The notes: a model not told the origin generated them from the letters alone. DNA of 64,000 nt from Natribaculum breve (GCF_023008585.1 NZ_CP095390.1:1240001-1304000); one strand, 5' to 3'; positions 18,045-27,576 are shown, counted from the stretch's first letter. A program made the numbers and translations.

Positions 18045-18416
18045 GGCTACCGATAACGCGTACGCCGGCAGTCCGAAAAAAACTACGGGTGGACTCGAGT
18101 GAAACGGCCAGGACAGCCCCCGAAACGGCCGATCGTACGGTATCCGTAACAGTCTTCGACCCGAACAGGACGGCGCGCTAGCGAGGCGGGCCGCCTGCAG
18201 CGAGGTGCGTTTATCAAGGGCGTTGAATGCAGGCACAACTATCTTTCACACCGACGCAGTCTACACGGACGACTCGACCGAACCCAGCAGACCGGACCAG
18301 CAGCGTCGGGCGAACGCCGCCGACTCGCCTGACCGGTTGGTCCCCCGAGAAGTCGGCACTTCGTTCGTTCGACGGCGACGCAGCGTCGACGACCGCAATC
18401 TGATCACTCGAGTAGA
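18045..18416. other. Intergenic region between divergent genes
   Basis: No ORF with support. It must hold the promoters of the PPOX-like gene (minus) and the Tat-exported protein (plus). An AACTATCTTTC patch around 18237-18247 and GTTTATC at 18208-18214 are the only AT-rich spots, and both are far from the start codons. Confidence 0.4.
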
Positions 18417-19595
18417 ATGTCAGGAAAGGAATCGATCGTTCAGCGACTCGCGACGCTTCGTGAGCGGCTGGAGACCGGGATGGATCGCCGCGAGTTCCTC
18501 CGGACGACCGTCAACGCCGGCTACGCGTTCGGGATGGCACGGCTTCTCGGCGTCGACGACTTCCTCGCGGTCGACGACGGGTCGGTTCCCATCGTGACCG
18601 CCCTCGTCAGGTCGGATCCCGACGATCCGCAGTCGATCGAGGAGCGAACGACGACCGTCCCCGCCGAGTGGTACGCCACGGTCTCGAAAGCGTTCGAGCT
18701 CCACGACGCGATCGCCCGGGCGTCGATCACCGGCTACCTCGGGAGCGCCGTCGTCCCCGGCGACCATCGGTCCGGCGAGGCGACTATCTCCGTCAACGTC
18801 TCCGTGGAAGACCTCGGCCGAACGAGGGCGGTCCTCGAGCGTATCCTCGGTGACGTCGCCTACAACGTCGAACCGATCGAAGAGATCGACGAGCTAGACG
18901 AGGACAGAGAACGGATCGATCCGACGTTCGTCGGCGACGTCGACGAGATCGACGACTACCGCGTCCCCGGCGGCGTCGGCTGCCAGGCAGAGATCGGGAT
19001 GGCGACGCTCACGCCCACGCTCTACCGTCCACGAGAGGGGCGGGCGTACTTCGCGACGGCTCACCACGCCTACGGAGAGAGTGACGACGTCCGGGGTGAG
19101 CAACTCGCACTCCCGTTCGAGGACGGGACGCAAGTCGACCTCGGTCGCGTCCGCCACGGCCACCCCGTCGAAGACGTAGTCGCCGTCGAACCCACGGGTG
19201 AATACCTCCCAGACAGCGCGATCGAGGGGTCGGTCTCCGAGCGCGTCCGGGGACAGTTCACGCGCTTTGGTCTGGCCGACCTCGCCGCGAGAGACGAACC
19301 GCTCCAGAAGGTATCCGCACTGACGGGCCACACGACCGGCGACATCGAAGGGATCGACGCGATCACCTGTCTCACGGGCGACGTCTGCCGTCGCGGACAG
19401 CTTCGCTGGGGCGACGAAGAGGACATGGCAGACGGCGACAGCGGCTCCGTGAGCTACCACCCGGACCCCGACGCGCCGGAGGAGGGCGTCCTCGTCGCCG
19501 GACTGAACAACGCACGAACGTGGTGGCCGGGCCAGAGCTACATCTGGGGAACCGCCGCCTACCAGCTAACCGAGCAGTACGGCTATCACTTCTGA
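18417..19595 (+). CDS. Tat-exported trypsin-fold serine peptidase-like protein
   Basis: A 392-residue protein. The N terminus has a twin-arginine motif (MDRREFLRTTV, Arg24-Arg25), suggesting Tat export. The C-terminal 200 residues look like a chymotrypsin-fold peptidase: the His is probably in FATAHHAYG (about residue 215), an Asp in VEDVVAVEP (about 248), and the nucleophile Ser in GDSGSVSY (about 341). The region between (about 30-180) is an acidic N-terminal domain that may be a propeptide. Many such haloarchaeal proteins are annotated only as hypothetical. Substrate is unknown; a catalytically dead relative is possible. Confidence 0.68.
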   Translation: MSGKESIVQRLATLRERLETGMDRREFLRTTVNAGYAFGMARLLGVDDFLAVDDGSVPIVTALVRSDPDDPQSIEERTTTVPAEWYATVSKAFELHDAIARASITGYLGSAVVPGDHRSGEATISVNVSVEDLGRTRAVLERILGDVAYNVEPIEEIDELDEDRERIDPTFVGDVDEIDDYRVPGGVGCQAEIGMATLTPTLYRPREGRAYFATAHHAYGESDDVRGEQLALPFEDGTQVDLGRVRHGHPVEDVVAVEPTGEYLPDSAIEGSVSERVRGQFTRFGLADLAARDEPLQKVSALTGHTTGDIEGIDAITCLTGDVCRRGQLRWGDEEDMADGDSGSVSYHPDPDAPEEGVLVAGLNNARTWWPGQSYIWGTAAYQLTEQYGYHF

Positions 19596-19646
19596 CCGTG
19601 AACAGACCGAAGACGACCGACCGTCGACCCGAGAGACCGCCGACGA

Positions 19647-19886
19647 ATGACTGACGACCGCGAGACAGACCGGGAATCGAGTCGCGCGAGCCCCTGGCGA
19701 GTCGCCGCCCGAAACTCGTTGCGACTCCTCCTCGACCTCGTCGTCGTCGGTCTCTGGGTCGTCCTGGTGACCCTGGTCGCCCTCTCGACCGGACTCTCTC
19801 GCGTACAGTTCTACGGGCTGGTGCTTCTGGGCGTCGTCGCCTACGTGCAGGTGACCTCCGGGTGGGAGCGGATCGGACTGGGGTGA
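19647..19886 (+). CDS. Small two-TM membrane protein
   Basis: A 79-residue protein with a charged N-terminal 25 residues and two helices (about 26-49 and 53-70). It follows the serine peptidase gene by about 50 bases in the same direction and could share its transcript. The closing TSGWERIGLG looks characteristic, but no named family is recognised. Convergent with the ADP-dependent kinase-family gene. Confidence 0.6.
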   Translation: MTDDRETDRESSRASPWRVAARNSLRLLLDLVVVGLWVVLVTLVALSTGLSRVQFYGLVLLGVVAYVQVTSGWERIGLG

Positions 19887-19893
19887 TCGAGGG

Positions 19894-21282
19894 CTACGTC
19901 GCCGACTGATCGCGGTCGGTCGCGATCGCTAGCTCGAGGAGGAAACTCGAGGCGGAGACGATGTCACCGATACCGACCGTCCCCGCCGGCTCGTCGACGA
20001 CGCGGTTGGGGCAGGCGACGACCGTCGGCGTACAGAGGACGCCGTCGTCGGCCGTCGCGTCGACGCGATCCGCCAGGAGTTCGATCGCCTCGCGACCGCG
20101 CGTCGACGGTTCGTACTCGAGTCCCGTCTCGAGGTCGCCGGGTGCCGTGATCTCTCCACGGGCTGCCTTGGTTGCGGCGTTTACGGCGGCGAACTCCAGA
20201 CCCCGCCGGACCGCGTCTGGATCGTGACGTGACGCCATCACGGCGAGGTGATACTCCATCGCGTGTAACTGGAGACAGTCGACGCCGAGTTCCTCGCGCA
20301 ACGCGGTGAGCATTCGGTAGTGGGAGAGTATCTCGTTCGGGTCGAACGGCGTCTCCTCCGTCGGTTCCGTCGCCACGACGTCGAGACCTGCGTCCTCGTG
20401 GAGCATGGTGAGTTCGTGTGTGTCCGTGCCGACGACGTTCGCTTCCGGCAGGATCCACTCGTAGATGCTCGCCCTGAGGTCGTCGTCGTGTGTCACGGCG
20501 TACTCGACGTGGACGTCGAGGTCGCCGCCGGATCGAAGCCGGCGGATGACCTCGCCCGCGTGGCGGTGTACCTCCTCGTACCCCTCCTCGACGTGATCTG
20601 GCGTGAGGTTGTGATACCCCGCCAGCAACGCACCGTCGACGTCGGCACCGACCTGGTCGATCGTCTCGTCGAGGTCGCCGGCGGTCAGGTCGAACTCCGG
20701 CGGCCTCGAGGCGGCGATGAACCGGGTATCTTCGCTCGCGTGCACGTCGAAGAGTTCGTCTCCCCTCCTGAACTCGAATACCCAGTTGATCTTCGTTCGC
20801 TCCGCGTCGACGGCCTCGCGTAAGGGAACGTACCGCACCTGGTCGTCCTCGACGATCGGATACCGAACCGCGTCGGGACGGTCGAACATCGAGAGCTGTC
20901 TGTCCGACAGCAGGTACGTGTACGTGATCGGTGCCGTGCCCAGCGCGGTACAGAGGTTGGTCATGATCCCCGCCTGCCCGCCCATCTGCTGGCTGTCGGG
21001 GGGAAGCTCCGACTCGAGCGTCGCGGCGAAGTCGTCCATCATCGCGACTTCGTCTCCCGTCCCGGTCGCCATCGTTCGCGTGATCGCCGTCGCGAGGTCT
21101 CGTTTCGACGTCAGCGGACTCGGCGGCGGGCGCTCTCCCGGTCCCGGCGGTCGGTCGAGGTACGACTCGAGGTCCTCGTCGACCCGGACGATCGCGTCGA
21201 CGTTCGCGTTGTAGGCGACGAACACCGGCAACCCGTCCAGCGCGTCGACGTCGGACTGGAGCTGCGTGCGGGCGTTCCCCAT
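19894..21282 (-). CDS. ADP-dependent phosphofructokinase/glucokinase-family protein
   Basis: A 462-residue ribokinase-fold protein of the ADP-specific PFK/glucokinase family. Supporting segments are the start (GLPVFVAYNANVDAIVRV), the substrate region GGQAGIMTNL, and the C-terminal catalytic motif VGIGDIVSASSF, which holds the Asp base (GxGD). Haloarchaea mostly use a modified Entner-Doudoroff route and lack PFK glycolysis, so the real substrate may be another sugar. The neighbouring gluconeogenic genes support a sugar-phosphate role. Confidence 0.78.
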   Translation of the reverse strand: MGNARTQLQSDVDALDGLPVFVAYNANVDAIVRVDEDLESYLDRPPGPGERPPPSPLTSKRDLATAITRTMATGTGDEVAMMDDFAATLESELPPDSQQMGGQAGIMTNLCTALGTAPITYTYLLSDRQLSMFDRPDAVRYPIVEDDQVRYVPLREAVDAERTKINWVFEFRRGDELFDVHASEDTRFIAASRPPEFDLTAGDLDETIDQVGADVDGALLAGYHNLTPDHVEEGYEEVHRHAGEVIRRLRSGGDLDVHVEYAVTHDDDLRASIYEWILPEANVVGTDTHELTMLHEDAGLDVVATEPTEETPFDPNEILSHYRMLTALREELGVDCLQLHAMEYHLAVMASRHDPDAVRRGLEFAAVNAATKAARGEITAPGDLETGLEYEPSTRGREAIELLADRVDATADDGVLCTPTVVACPNRVVDEPAGTVGIGDIVSASSFLLELAIATDRDQSAT

Positions 21283-21393
21283 GACACGGATTCGTTCCGG
21301 ACCCAGCGGGTTAACGCTGTGCGTGCTCGAGGCTGCCTTCCCGTGACCACCTCCCGACTTATTGTCGTGCGCGTGGTCCGGAGTGGCAGATCG

Positions 21394-23664
21394 ATGACGG
21401 CGAACACGTTCGTCCGGTGGTTAGACGAGCTCGACGGCGACGACGCGGGGACTGTCGGGGGCAAGAGCGCGAACCTCGGCGAACTCGCCGACCTCGACGT
21501 GCCCGTCCTGCCGGGGTTTACCACGACCGCTGCGGCGTACGACGACTACGTCGACCGGACTGGGATACGGGAGACGATCGGGTCGGAACTCGAGGGACTG
21601 GACGTCGACGACGTCTCGGACCTCCAGAAGCGAGGGGAACGAATTCGACGCGCGATCTCCGAGGCGGCGATGCCGCCGGATCTGAAGTCGACGATCGTCG
21701 AGCAGTACGACGAACTGGGGAGCGAACTCGAGGTCGACGATCCGGAAGTCGCCGTCAGAAGCTCCGCGACCGCCGAAGACCTGCCGACCGCCTCGTTCGC
21801 GGGCCAGCAGGAGACGTTTCTCAACGTCGCCGGCGAGACGGAGCTGATCGAGGCGATCAAACACTGTTTCGCCTCGCTGTTTACCGATCGCGCGATCGTC
21901 TACCGGGAGAACAACGACTTCGATCACTTCGACGTGAAACTGGCCTGTGCCGTCCAGAAGATGGGGCGGGCGGACCTGGCGTCCTCGGGCGTACTCTTCA
22001 CCCTCGACCCCGACACCGGCTTCGACGAGGTCGTCACGATCGAGGCGGCCTACGGCTTCGGCGAACCGATCGTCCAGGGCGTGGTCGACCCCGACCGGTA
22101 CGTCGTCTTCAAACCGACGACGGGCATCGTCGAGAAGCGGCTCGGCGGGAAGTCCCAGCGAATGGTTCGTCGAAACGGCGGCACCAAGCTCGAGTCGGTG
22201 CCAGAGGAACTGCGCGAGGAGTTCGCGCTCTCCGACGACCGGATCCGGGAGCTGGCGACGTACGCGACGCGCATCGAGGAGCACTTCGGGACGCCACAGG
22301 ACGTCGAGTGGCTCGTCGACGGCGACCTCGAGGAGCTGTTCGTCGTGCAGGCAAGACCGGAGACGGTTCACGGTGCTGCGGAGAACGTCGTCCGGACGTA
22401 CAGCCTCGAGGAGTCCGGGGAGGAGCTGCTCACCGGCGTCGCGATCGGGAACGCCGTGGCGACCGGCTCCGTCCGGGTTCTCGAGGACCTCCGGCAGATG
22501 GAGCAGGTTCGAGAGGGGGACGTCCTCGTCACCGAGATGACCGACCCGGACTGGGTTCCGGTCATGAAGAAAGCGAGCGCCATCGTCACCGACAGGGGCG
22601 GTAAAACCTCCCACGCCGCGATCGTCTCCCGCGAACTCGGCACCCCCGCGATCGTTCGTACCGGAAACGCGACCGACGCGCTGTCCGACGGGGACGCCGT
22701 GACGGTCGACTGCTCGACGGATACCGGCCGGGTGTACGAGGGCACCCTCGAGTTCGAGGTCAGCGAGGAGGTGGTAGACGAGATCCCCGAGACCGACACC
22801 GAGGTCAGGCTGATCCTGGGCGACCCCGGCCGCGCGTTTTCGCTCGCCAACCTCCCGGTCGACGGCGTCGGCCTGGCCCGCGAGGAGTTCATCGTCACCT
22901 CCCACGTCGGCTCCCACCCGCTCGAGTTGCTCGAGCGCGGCGAGGAAGACCGGTTCGTCGACGCGTTGCGAACCGGCGTCGCGAAGATCGGTGCCGCGTT
23001 CTACCCCGACGACGTCATCGTCCGGTTCAGCGACTTCAAGACCGACGAGTACCGCAACCTCGAGGGCGGCTGGAAGTACGAACCCGAGGAGGCCAACCCG
23101 ATGCTCGGCTGGCGCGGGGCCTCGCGGTACTACGACGACGAGTTTCGAGAGGCGTTTCGCCTCGAGTGTGCGGCGATCAGGCAGGTCCGCGAGGACGTCG
23201 GGCTAGACAACGTCGTCGTGATGGTTCCGTTCTGTCGCACCGTCGAAGAAGGCGAGCGCGTCCTCGACCTGCTCGAGGAGTTCGACCTCGGACGCGACGA
23301 CACGGACGTCTACGTGATGGCGGAACTGCCCGCGAACGTCGTCCTCGCGGATCGGTTCGCGGCGCGGTTCGACGGCTTCTCGATCGGCTCGAACGACCTC
23401 ACCCAGCTGACACTCGGCGTCGATCGGAACTCGGAGAAACTGGCCCCGCTGTTCGACGAGACCGACGAGGCCGTGACCCGATCGATCACCTCGTTGATCG
23501 AGGAGGCACACCGACACGACCGTCCGGTCGGGATCTGCGGCGACGCCCCCTCGACGATCCCCGGGTACACCGAGTTCCTGCTCGATGCCGGGATCGACTC
23601 GATCTCCGTCTCGCCGGACGTCGCCGTCGAGACGATCCTGGAGGTGGCAAAACGGGAATCGTAA
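21394..23664 (+). CDS. ppsA: Phosphoenolpyruvate synthase
   Basis: A 756-residue full-length enzyme that makes PEP, AMP and phosphate from pyruvate, ATP and water. The N-terminal PPDK-type ATP-binding domain spans about residues 12-330, the swivelling domain has the phospho-His in GGKTSHAAIVSRELGTPA (about residue 406), and the C-terminal barrel carries the catalytic GICGD (Cys about 715). ATG 21394 is preceded by ACTTATTG at about -34. It is divergent from the ADP-kinase gene, and next to fbp and aldolase genes, consistent with gluconeogenesis. Confidence 0.95.
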   Translation: MTANTFVRWLDELDGDDAGTVGGKSANLGELADLDVPVLPGFTTTAAAYDDYVDRTGIRETIGSELEGLDVDDVSDLQKRGERIRRAISEAAMPPDLKSTIVEQYDELGSELEVDDPEVAVRSSATAEDLPTASFAGQQETFLNVAGETELIEAIKHCFASLFTDRAIVYRENNDFDHFDVKLACAVQKMGRADLASSGVLFTLDPDTGFDEVVTIEAAYGFGEPIVQGVVDPDRYVVFKPTTGIVEKRLGGKSQRMVRRNGGTKLESVPEELREEFALSDDRIRELATYATRIEEHFGTPQDVEWLVDGDLEELFVVQARPETVHGAAENVVRTYSLEESGEELLTGVAIGNAVATGSVRVLEDLRQMEQVREGDVLVTEMTDPDWVPVMKKASAIVTDRGGKTSHAAIVSRELGTPAIVRTGNATDALSDGDAVTVDCSTDTGRVYEGTLEFEVSEEVVDEIPETDTEVRLILGDPGRAFSLANLPVDGVGLAREEFIVTSHVGSHPLELLERGEEDRFVDALRTGVAKIGAAFYPDDVIVRFSDFKTDEYRNLEGGWKYEPEEANPMLGWRGASRYYDDEFREAFRLECAAIRQVREDVGLDNVVVMVPFCRTVEEGERVLDLLEEFDLGRDDTDVYVMAELPANVVLADRFAARFDGFSIGSNDLTQLTLGVDRNSEKLAPLFDETDEAVTRSITSLIEEAHRHDRPVGICGDAPSTIPGYTEFLLDAGIDSISVSPDVAVETILEVAKRES

Positions 23665-23679
23665 CGGGCTCGGTCGAGC

Positions 23680-24531
23680 CTACGCGAGTGTGGCCTCGAG
23701 GCGATCGATCAACTCGGCGTTGCCGACGTGGACCGGAACCCGGTCGTGGAGGTCGGTCGGTTCGACCTCGAGGATCGACCGCGTCCCGTCCGAAGATCGA
23801 CCGCCGGCCGTCTCGACGACGTACGCGATCGGGTTCCCCTCGAACTGCAGGCGGAGTTTGCCCCGGGGGCTGTCCTCGAGTGCGGGGTAGGCGAAGATCC
23901 CGCCGTAGGTGAGCACCTGGTTGACGTCGCCGATCATCGCACCGCCATAGCGGAGTTTGAGTTCGGGATCGGATTCGACCTCGCGGACGTACGCCTCGAA
24001 GTCCTCCGGCCAGTCGGGGACACGTCCGCCGAAGCCGTAGACGAGTGGGTCCTCGGGGAGGGTCACGTCCGTCTCGACGACGGTGCGCTCGCCGCCGGTG
24101 AGTTCGTACTTCGTGACCGTCCCGTCGCGGGCGTACGCCATCGTCGTGATCGGGCCGTAGAGCACGTAGCCCGCCGCGACGAGGGCGGTGCCTGGAGCGG
24201 GGAGGGGCTCGTCGTAGATGCCGAACACCGTCCCCATCGTGTTGTTCGACTTGAGGTTCGAGGAGCCGTCGAGCGGATCGGCGGCGACGTAGAGGTCCCC
24301 GTCGCCGACGTGAGATTTTTCGACGCGCTCCTCGCTCGCGTACTCGGCTACGCCCTCGATCGCCGCCAGTCGCTCTGCGAGCAACTCGTCGGCGAAGACG
24401 TCTGCCTCGGCCTGGGTCTCGCCGCTGGGGTTCTCCCCGTCGACTTTCCCCCGGCGGCCGACCAGCCCCTGACGGATCTCGGTCGCCGAGCGGCTGATGA
24501 CGTCGACGATTTCCTCGACGGCGTCGCTCAT
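23680..24531 (-). CDS. fbp: Class 1 fructose-1,6-bisphosphatase
   Basis: A 283-residue FBPase hydrolysing fructose-1,6-bisphosphate to fructose-6-phosphate, the committed step of gluconeogenesis. The metal-binding DPLDGSSNLKSN (about residue 80) with a preceding acidic pair is intact, and the sugar-binding KLRLQFEGNPIAYVVE segment lies near the end. The ATG overlaps the stop of the aldolase gene (ATGA), forming a clear operon with it. Confidence 0.94.
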   Translation of the reverse strand: MSDAVEEIVDVISRSATEIRQGLVGRRGKVDGENPSGETQAEADVFADELLAERLAAIEGVAEYASEERVEKSHVGDGDLYVAADPLDGSSNLKSNNTMGTVFGIYDEPLPAPGTALVAAGYVLYGPITTMAYARDGTVTKYELTGGERTVVETDVTLPEDPLVYGFGGRVPDWPEDFEAYVREVESDPELKLRYGGAMIGDVNQVLTYGGIFAYPALEDSPRGKLRLQFEGNPIAYVVETAGGRSSDGTRSILEVEPTDLHDRVPVHVGNAELIDRLEATLA

Positions 24532-25316
24532 TCCTCGAGTGCGGCGTCGGCGGTTTCGCCCTCGTAGATGACCTGCTCGAGCGCGTCGAGGATCGGCTCG
24601 GGGTCCTCGCGCTGCCAGACGTTACGGCCGACTGCGAGTCCCTTCCCGCCGGCGTTCATCACGGCCTCGACGGTCGAGACGAAGTCGTAGTCGGAGGTCT
24701 TCGAGCCGCCGCTCATGACGACTTTCATGTCGCCGGCGCAGTCGACGGCGTGTTCCATCGCCTCCGGACTCCCCGGATACTTGACCTTCGCGATGTCCGC
24801 GCCGAGCTCGAGGGCGATCCGGGTCGCATACGAGATGGTGCTCGGCTTGGTGTCGTTTTTCAGCCCCTGTCCGCGCGGGTACGACCACATGACGACGGGG
24901 AGGTCGTACTCGCGGGCTTTCTCGTGGATCCGGCGGAACTCCTCGAACATCTCGACCTCGTGGTTCGAGCCGCCGTAGACGGTGAAGCCGACGGCGTCGG
25001 CACCGATTTCGGCGGCGTAGTCGACCGAGCAGTTGACCGCCGAGTCGGGTTCGCCCATCCAGAGGTTCGACGTCCCGTTGAGTTTGAGCAGGAGGTTGAC
25101 GTCGTCCTCGTAGCTCGGGTAGTAGCCCTCCGCGATCCCCTTCTGGACGGCCATGCAGGTGACGGCGTCGTGGGTCGCCGTCTCGAAGACCGTCGCGGGG
25201 TCGAGTTTCTCCGGGACTTCCTCGAAGTCGACGGGGCCGTGCTCGAGTCCGTGATCCATCGCCAGAATGAGTGACTTCCCGTCTCGAACGATCGGAGAGT
25301 CGTCGATTGGAATCAT
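24528..25316 (-). CDS. Archaeal class I fructose-bisphosphate aldolase (DhnA type)
   Basis: A 262-residue TIM-barrel aldolase; the active-site Schiff-base Lys is in DIAKVKYPG (about residue 175). The N terminus is the family-typical VRDGKSLILAMDHGLEHGP. It joins DHAP and G3P to give fructose-1,6-bisphosphate, and is coupled to fbp by a four-base overlap. TATAAATC at 25341-25348 lies about 29 bases before ATG 25316. The frame stays open upstream to 25571 through a palindromic repeat, but the promoter and family alignment exclude that. Confidence 0.93.
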   Translation of the reverse strand: MIPIDDSPIVRDGKSLILAMDHGLEHGPVDFEEVPEKLDPATVFETATHDAVTCMAVQKGIAEGYYPSYEDDVNLLLKLNGTSNLWMGEPDSAVNCSVDYAAEIGADAVGFTVYGGSNHEVEMFEEFRRIHEKAREYDLPVVMWSYPRGQGLKNDTKPSTISYATRIALELGADIAKVKYPGSPEAMEHAVDCAGDMKVVMSGGSKTSDYDFVSTVEAVMNAGGKGLAVGRNVWQREDPEPILDALEQVIYEGETADAALEE

Positions 25317-25340
25317 CTGGTGAAAGGTCCAACAGGGCTG

Positions 25341-25348
25341 TATAAATC
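25341..25348 (-). promoter_or_regulatory. TATA box of the aldolase-fbp operon
   Basis: GATTTATA on the minus strand, 25-32 bases upstream of the aldolase ATG. Among the clearest promoters in the window. Confidence 0.75.
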
Positions 25349-25478
25349 TTTGATGGTCGGAACTGGAGAAAATATATTCTCTCGTGTAGTAAAAACCCTC
25401 TACCTGCCGAAAACGCCAGCGAGGTGTGAGAACACGGGACATGAAATCCGGGCAGATATCGTGGGAACTGATAACGAT

Positions 25479-25544
25479 GGCTGTGAGTCTGTACCGCCGC
25501 AACCGCGAACCACCGTGCAGTCGCGTCGGCAACCAGTCACAGCC
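25479..25544 (-). repeat. Imperfect palindromic repeat, family 2, copy 1
   Basis: About 66 bp with ends GGCTGTGACTGGTTGCCGAC and GGCTGTGAGTCTGTACCGCC on opposite strands (about 18 of 24 end positions pair). It sits 62 bases downstream of the stop of the HhH gene, in the same orientation relative to that gene as copy 2 has to ctaB. It may be a 3'-end or terminator element, or a mobile palindrome. Confidence 0.85.
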
Positions 25545-25605
25545 ACCATTATGAACTGGTCGACGCCCCATCGAAGCCGCGTTCGAGACGTACCGGCGTC
25601 GGTCG

Positions 25606-26172
25606 TCAGTCGAGGAGTTCGCGCGCGTTGTGTCGCCACGTCCGGACGTGGAGGACGTTCAGGTCGAGGACGTCCGCGACCTCGCCGGCGTCGATGGTCG
25701 CGAGCCGCTCTGCGGAGACGATCCCGGCATCGGCGAGTCGCTCGGCTTTCGCCGGGCTGATCCCCGTGACCGCCGTCACCGGCGTCGGTCGTGGCCACGG
25801 CCGTTCGGACGGCTCCTCGAACGCGGTATCGACGGCACGCGACCGAGCGCCCTCGAACGCCTGCCAGGTCTCGTCCGCGCTCGCGGCGATCCACTCCCGT
25901 TCTCGCTGCCCGAGGCCACGAACCTCGCTCGAGCGACGGTCGAGGTCGCCGTCCGTCTCGAACGACCACGGCAGGGAGAACCGCCGCCGGAGCGACGCGG
26001 CCACCGACTCGTCGACGCCGGCGTCCAGTAAGGTTCGATAGGAACACTCCTTGTTCTCGACCGCAGCCGGATCGATACCTGCCTGCTCGAGCGCCTCGCG
26101 CTCCGCTTCGTCGACGACCGCGACGGCATCTACCGGTTCTTCGACGACGTTTTGCTCACTCACACCAGTCAC
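25606..26172 (-). CDS. Helix-hairpin-helix protein (DUF7409-like)
   Basis: A 188-residue protein. The C-terminal 60 residues (TAVTGISPAKAERLADAGIVSAERLA) form a helix-hairpin-helix DNA-binding motif. A central acidic/Arg linker and an N-terminal helical part (SYRTLLDAGVDESVAASLRRRFSLP) look like a second HhH-type repeat. Likely a DNA-associated protein of unknown role. GTG at 26172 or 26163 could start it. An AT-rich divergent promoter region lies upstream. Confidence 0.72.
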   Translation of the reverse strand: MTGVSEQNVVEEPVDAVAVVDEAEREALEQAGIDPAAVENKECSYRTLLDAGVDESVAASLRRRFSLPWSFETDGDLDRRSSEVRGLGQREREWIAASADETWQAFEGARSRAVDTAFEEPSERPWPRPTPVTAVTGISPAKAERLADAGIVSAERLATIDAGEVADVLDLNVLHVRTWRHNARELLD

Positions 26173-26227
26173 CGAACTGTCCGTAACTCAAACCGCTACA
26201 CCTTGAATGTTATCCTCTGTCGACATC

Positions 26228-26266
26228 GATTAATTATAGATACATCAACATTATAGAAATTTTCCG
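26228..26266. promoter_or_regulatory. AT-rich divergent promoter region
   Basis: A dense AT stretch (ATTAATTATAGATACATC followed by ACATTATAGAAATTTT) lies between the HhH gene (minus) and the 3-hydroxyacyl-CoA dehydrogenase (plus). It has several TATA-like boxes. It lies about 100 bases before ATG 26366, so a leadered transcript or a regulator site is likely. Confidence 0.5.
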
Positions 26267-26365
26267 GCCGTGGTAACTCGACGACGACGGCGAACTGGGA
26301 CGGGGCGACGGCGAGTCGATCGATCGCATCGGCACGCTTACGGCCAGGTGACGTGAACTGCTGGT

Positions 26366-27220
26366 ATGGTTCGCGAGACCATCGACCGAATCGGCGTCGT
26401 CGGCGCAGGAACGATGGGCAGTGGCATCGCACAGGTCGCCGCGACGAACGGCTACGACGTCGTCGTGCGCGACGTCGAGGAGGAGTTCGTCCAGAGCGGC
26501 TTCGAGTCGATCGAGGACAGTCTCGACCGACTCGCCGGAAAGGACGCACTCGAGGACGACCCCGCGACGATCCGCGAGCGCATCGAGGGGACGACCGACC
26601 TCGAGGCGCTGGCCGACTGCGACGCCGTCGTCGAGGCGGCCGTCGAGAACGTGGACGTCAAGAAGGAAATCTTCGCTGATCTCGAGGACCTCGTCGACGA
26701 GGACGTGCTGCTCGCGACGAACACGAGTACGATCTCGATCACGTCGATCGCCGCGGCCACCGACACGCCCGAGCGGGTCGTCGGCCTCCACTTCATGAAC
26801 CCGGTGCCGATCATGGAGGGCGTCGAGATCGTCGTCGGCGAGAAAACGGACGCGGAGACGGTCGCGCTCGCACACGACCTGGCCGAGGACCTCGAGAAGA
26901 CGACCTGGGAGGCAGACGACAAACCCGGCTTCGTCACCAACCGCATCCTGATGCCCTGGCTCAACGAGGGCATTCGGGCCTACGACGAGGGCGTCGCCAC
27001 CAGAGAGGACATCGACGCGGGGATGGAACTGGGCACGAACGTTCCGATGGGGCCGCTGACGCTCGCCGACCACATCGGCCTCGACGTCTGTCTGCACGCC
27101 TCCGAGACGCTCTACGAGGAACTCGGCGACCGCTACAAGCCGGCGTACCTCTTGAAGCGGAAGGTCGAAGCGGGCGAACTCGGCAAGAAGACCGGCAAGG
27201 GCTTCTACGAGTACGACTGA
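26366..27220 (+). CDS. hbd: 3-hydroxyacyl-CoA dehydrogenase
   Basis: A 284-residue enzyme oxidising (S)-3-hydroxyacyl-CoA to 3-oxoacyl-CoA with NAD(P)+, in fatty acid beta-oxidation. The N-terminal Rossmann motif is GAGTMGSGIAQ (about residues 13-23), the catalytic His is in GLHFMNPVPIM (about 142) with its Glu partner later, and the family-typical GKKTGKGFYEYD closes the protein. The acyl-CoA dehydrogenase 1.5 kb away belongs to the same pathway, though it is separated by the squalene synthase gene. Confidence 0.93.
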   Translation: MVRETIDRIGVVGAGTMGSGIAQVAATNGYDVVVRDVEEEFVQSGFESIEDSLDRLAGKDALEDDPATIRERIEGTTDLEALADCDAVVEAAVENVDVKKEIFADLEDLVDEDVLLATNTSTISITSIAAATDTPERVVGLHFMNPVPIMEGVEIVVGEKTDAETVALAHDLAEDLEKTTWEADDKPGFVTNRILMPWLNEGIRAYDEGVATREDIDAGMELGTNVPMGPLTLADHIGLDVCLHASETLYEELGDRYKPAYLLKRKVEAGELGKKTGKGFYEYD

Positions 27221-27576
27221 TCGCGCCGCTCGAGTCTCCCGCGAGGCCGACGGTGGCTCTGACGTCCCCCATCTGGACGATCGGTGGATCGAACGCGTGT
27301 CCGTCACCGAGTCGGTGGCGATACCGCGAGGACCTCGAGGTACTCGAGCGCCGGTCGTCCCGGTGGTCTGCACCCGGCGTGAGGCTCGTTCCGCCGGTCG
27401 TCCTCGTCGACGCGCTGGCACCCGTCGGCGTGTTCGCCGGGGCCGCTCGCGGCGGGGCTACTGCTGGTTCTCCCGGCACTCGTGGCCGCCAGCACCGGCT
27501 ACCCGCCGTGGGCGCTCGGACGACGCCTCGCCGCGAAAAGTCGATGAGATGACTCCGGACGGACACGTCGCTGCGA
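27221..27576. other. Intergenic region between convergent genes
   Basis: The stops of hbd and the squalene synthase-like gene face each other here. Short ORFs occur but show no family, promoter or codon support. I see no repeat or structured element. Confidence 0.4.

Noticed and set aside
25317..25571. Upstream extension of the aldolase frame
   Set aside because: It runs through a promoter and the family-2 palindrome; the aldolase family starts at 25316.
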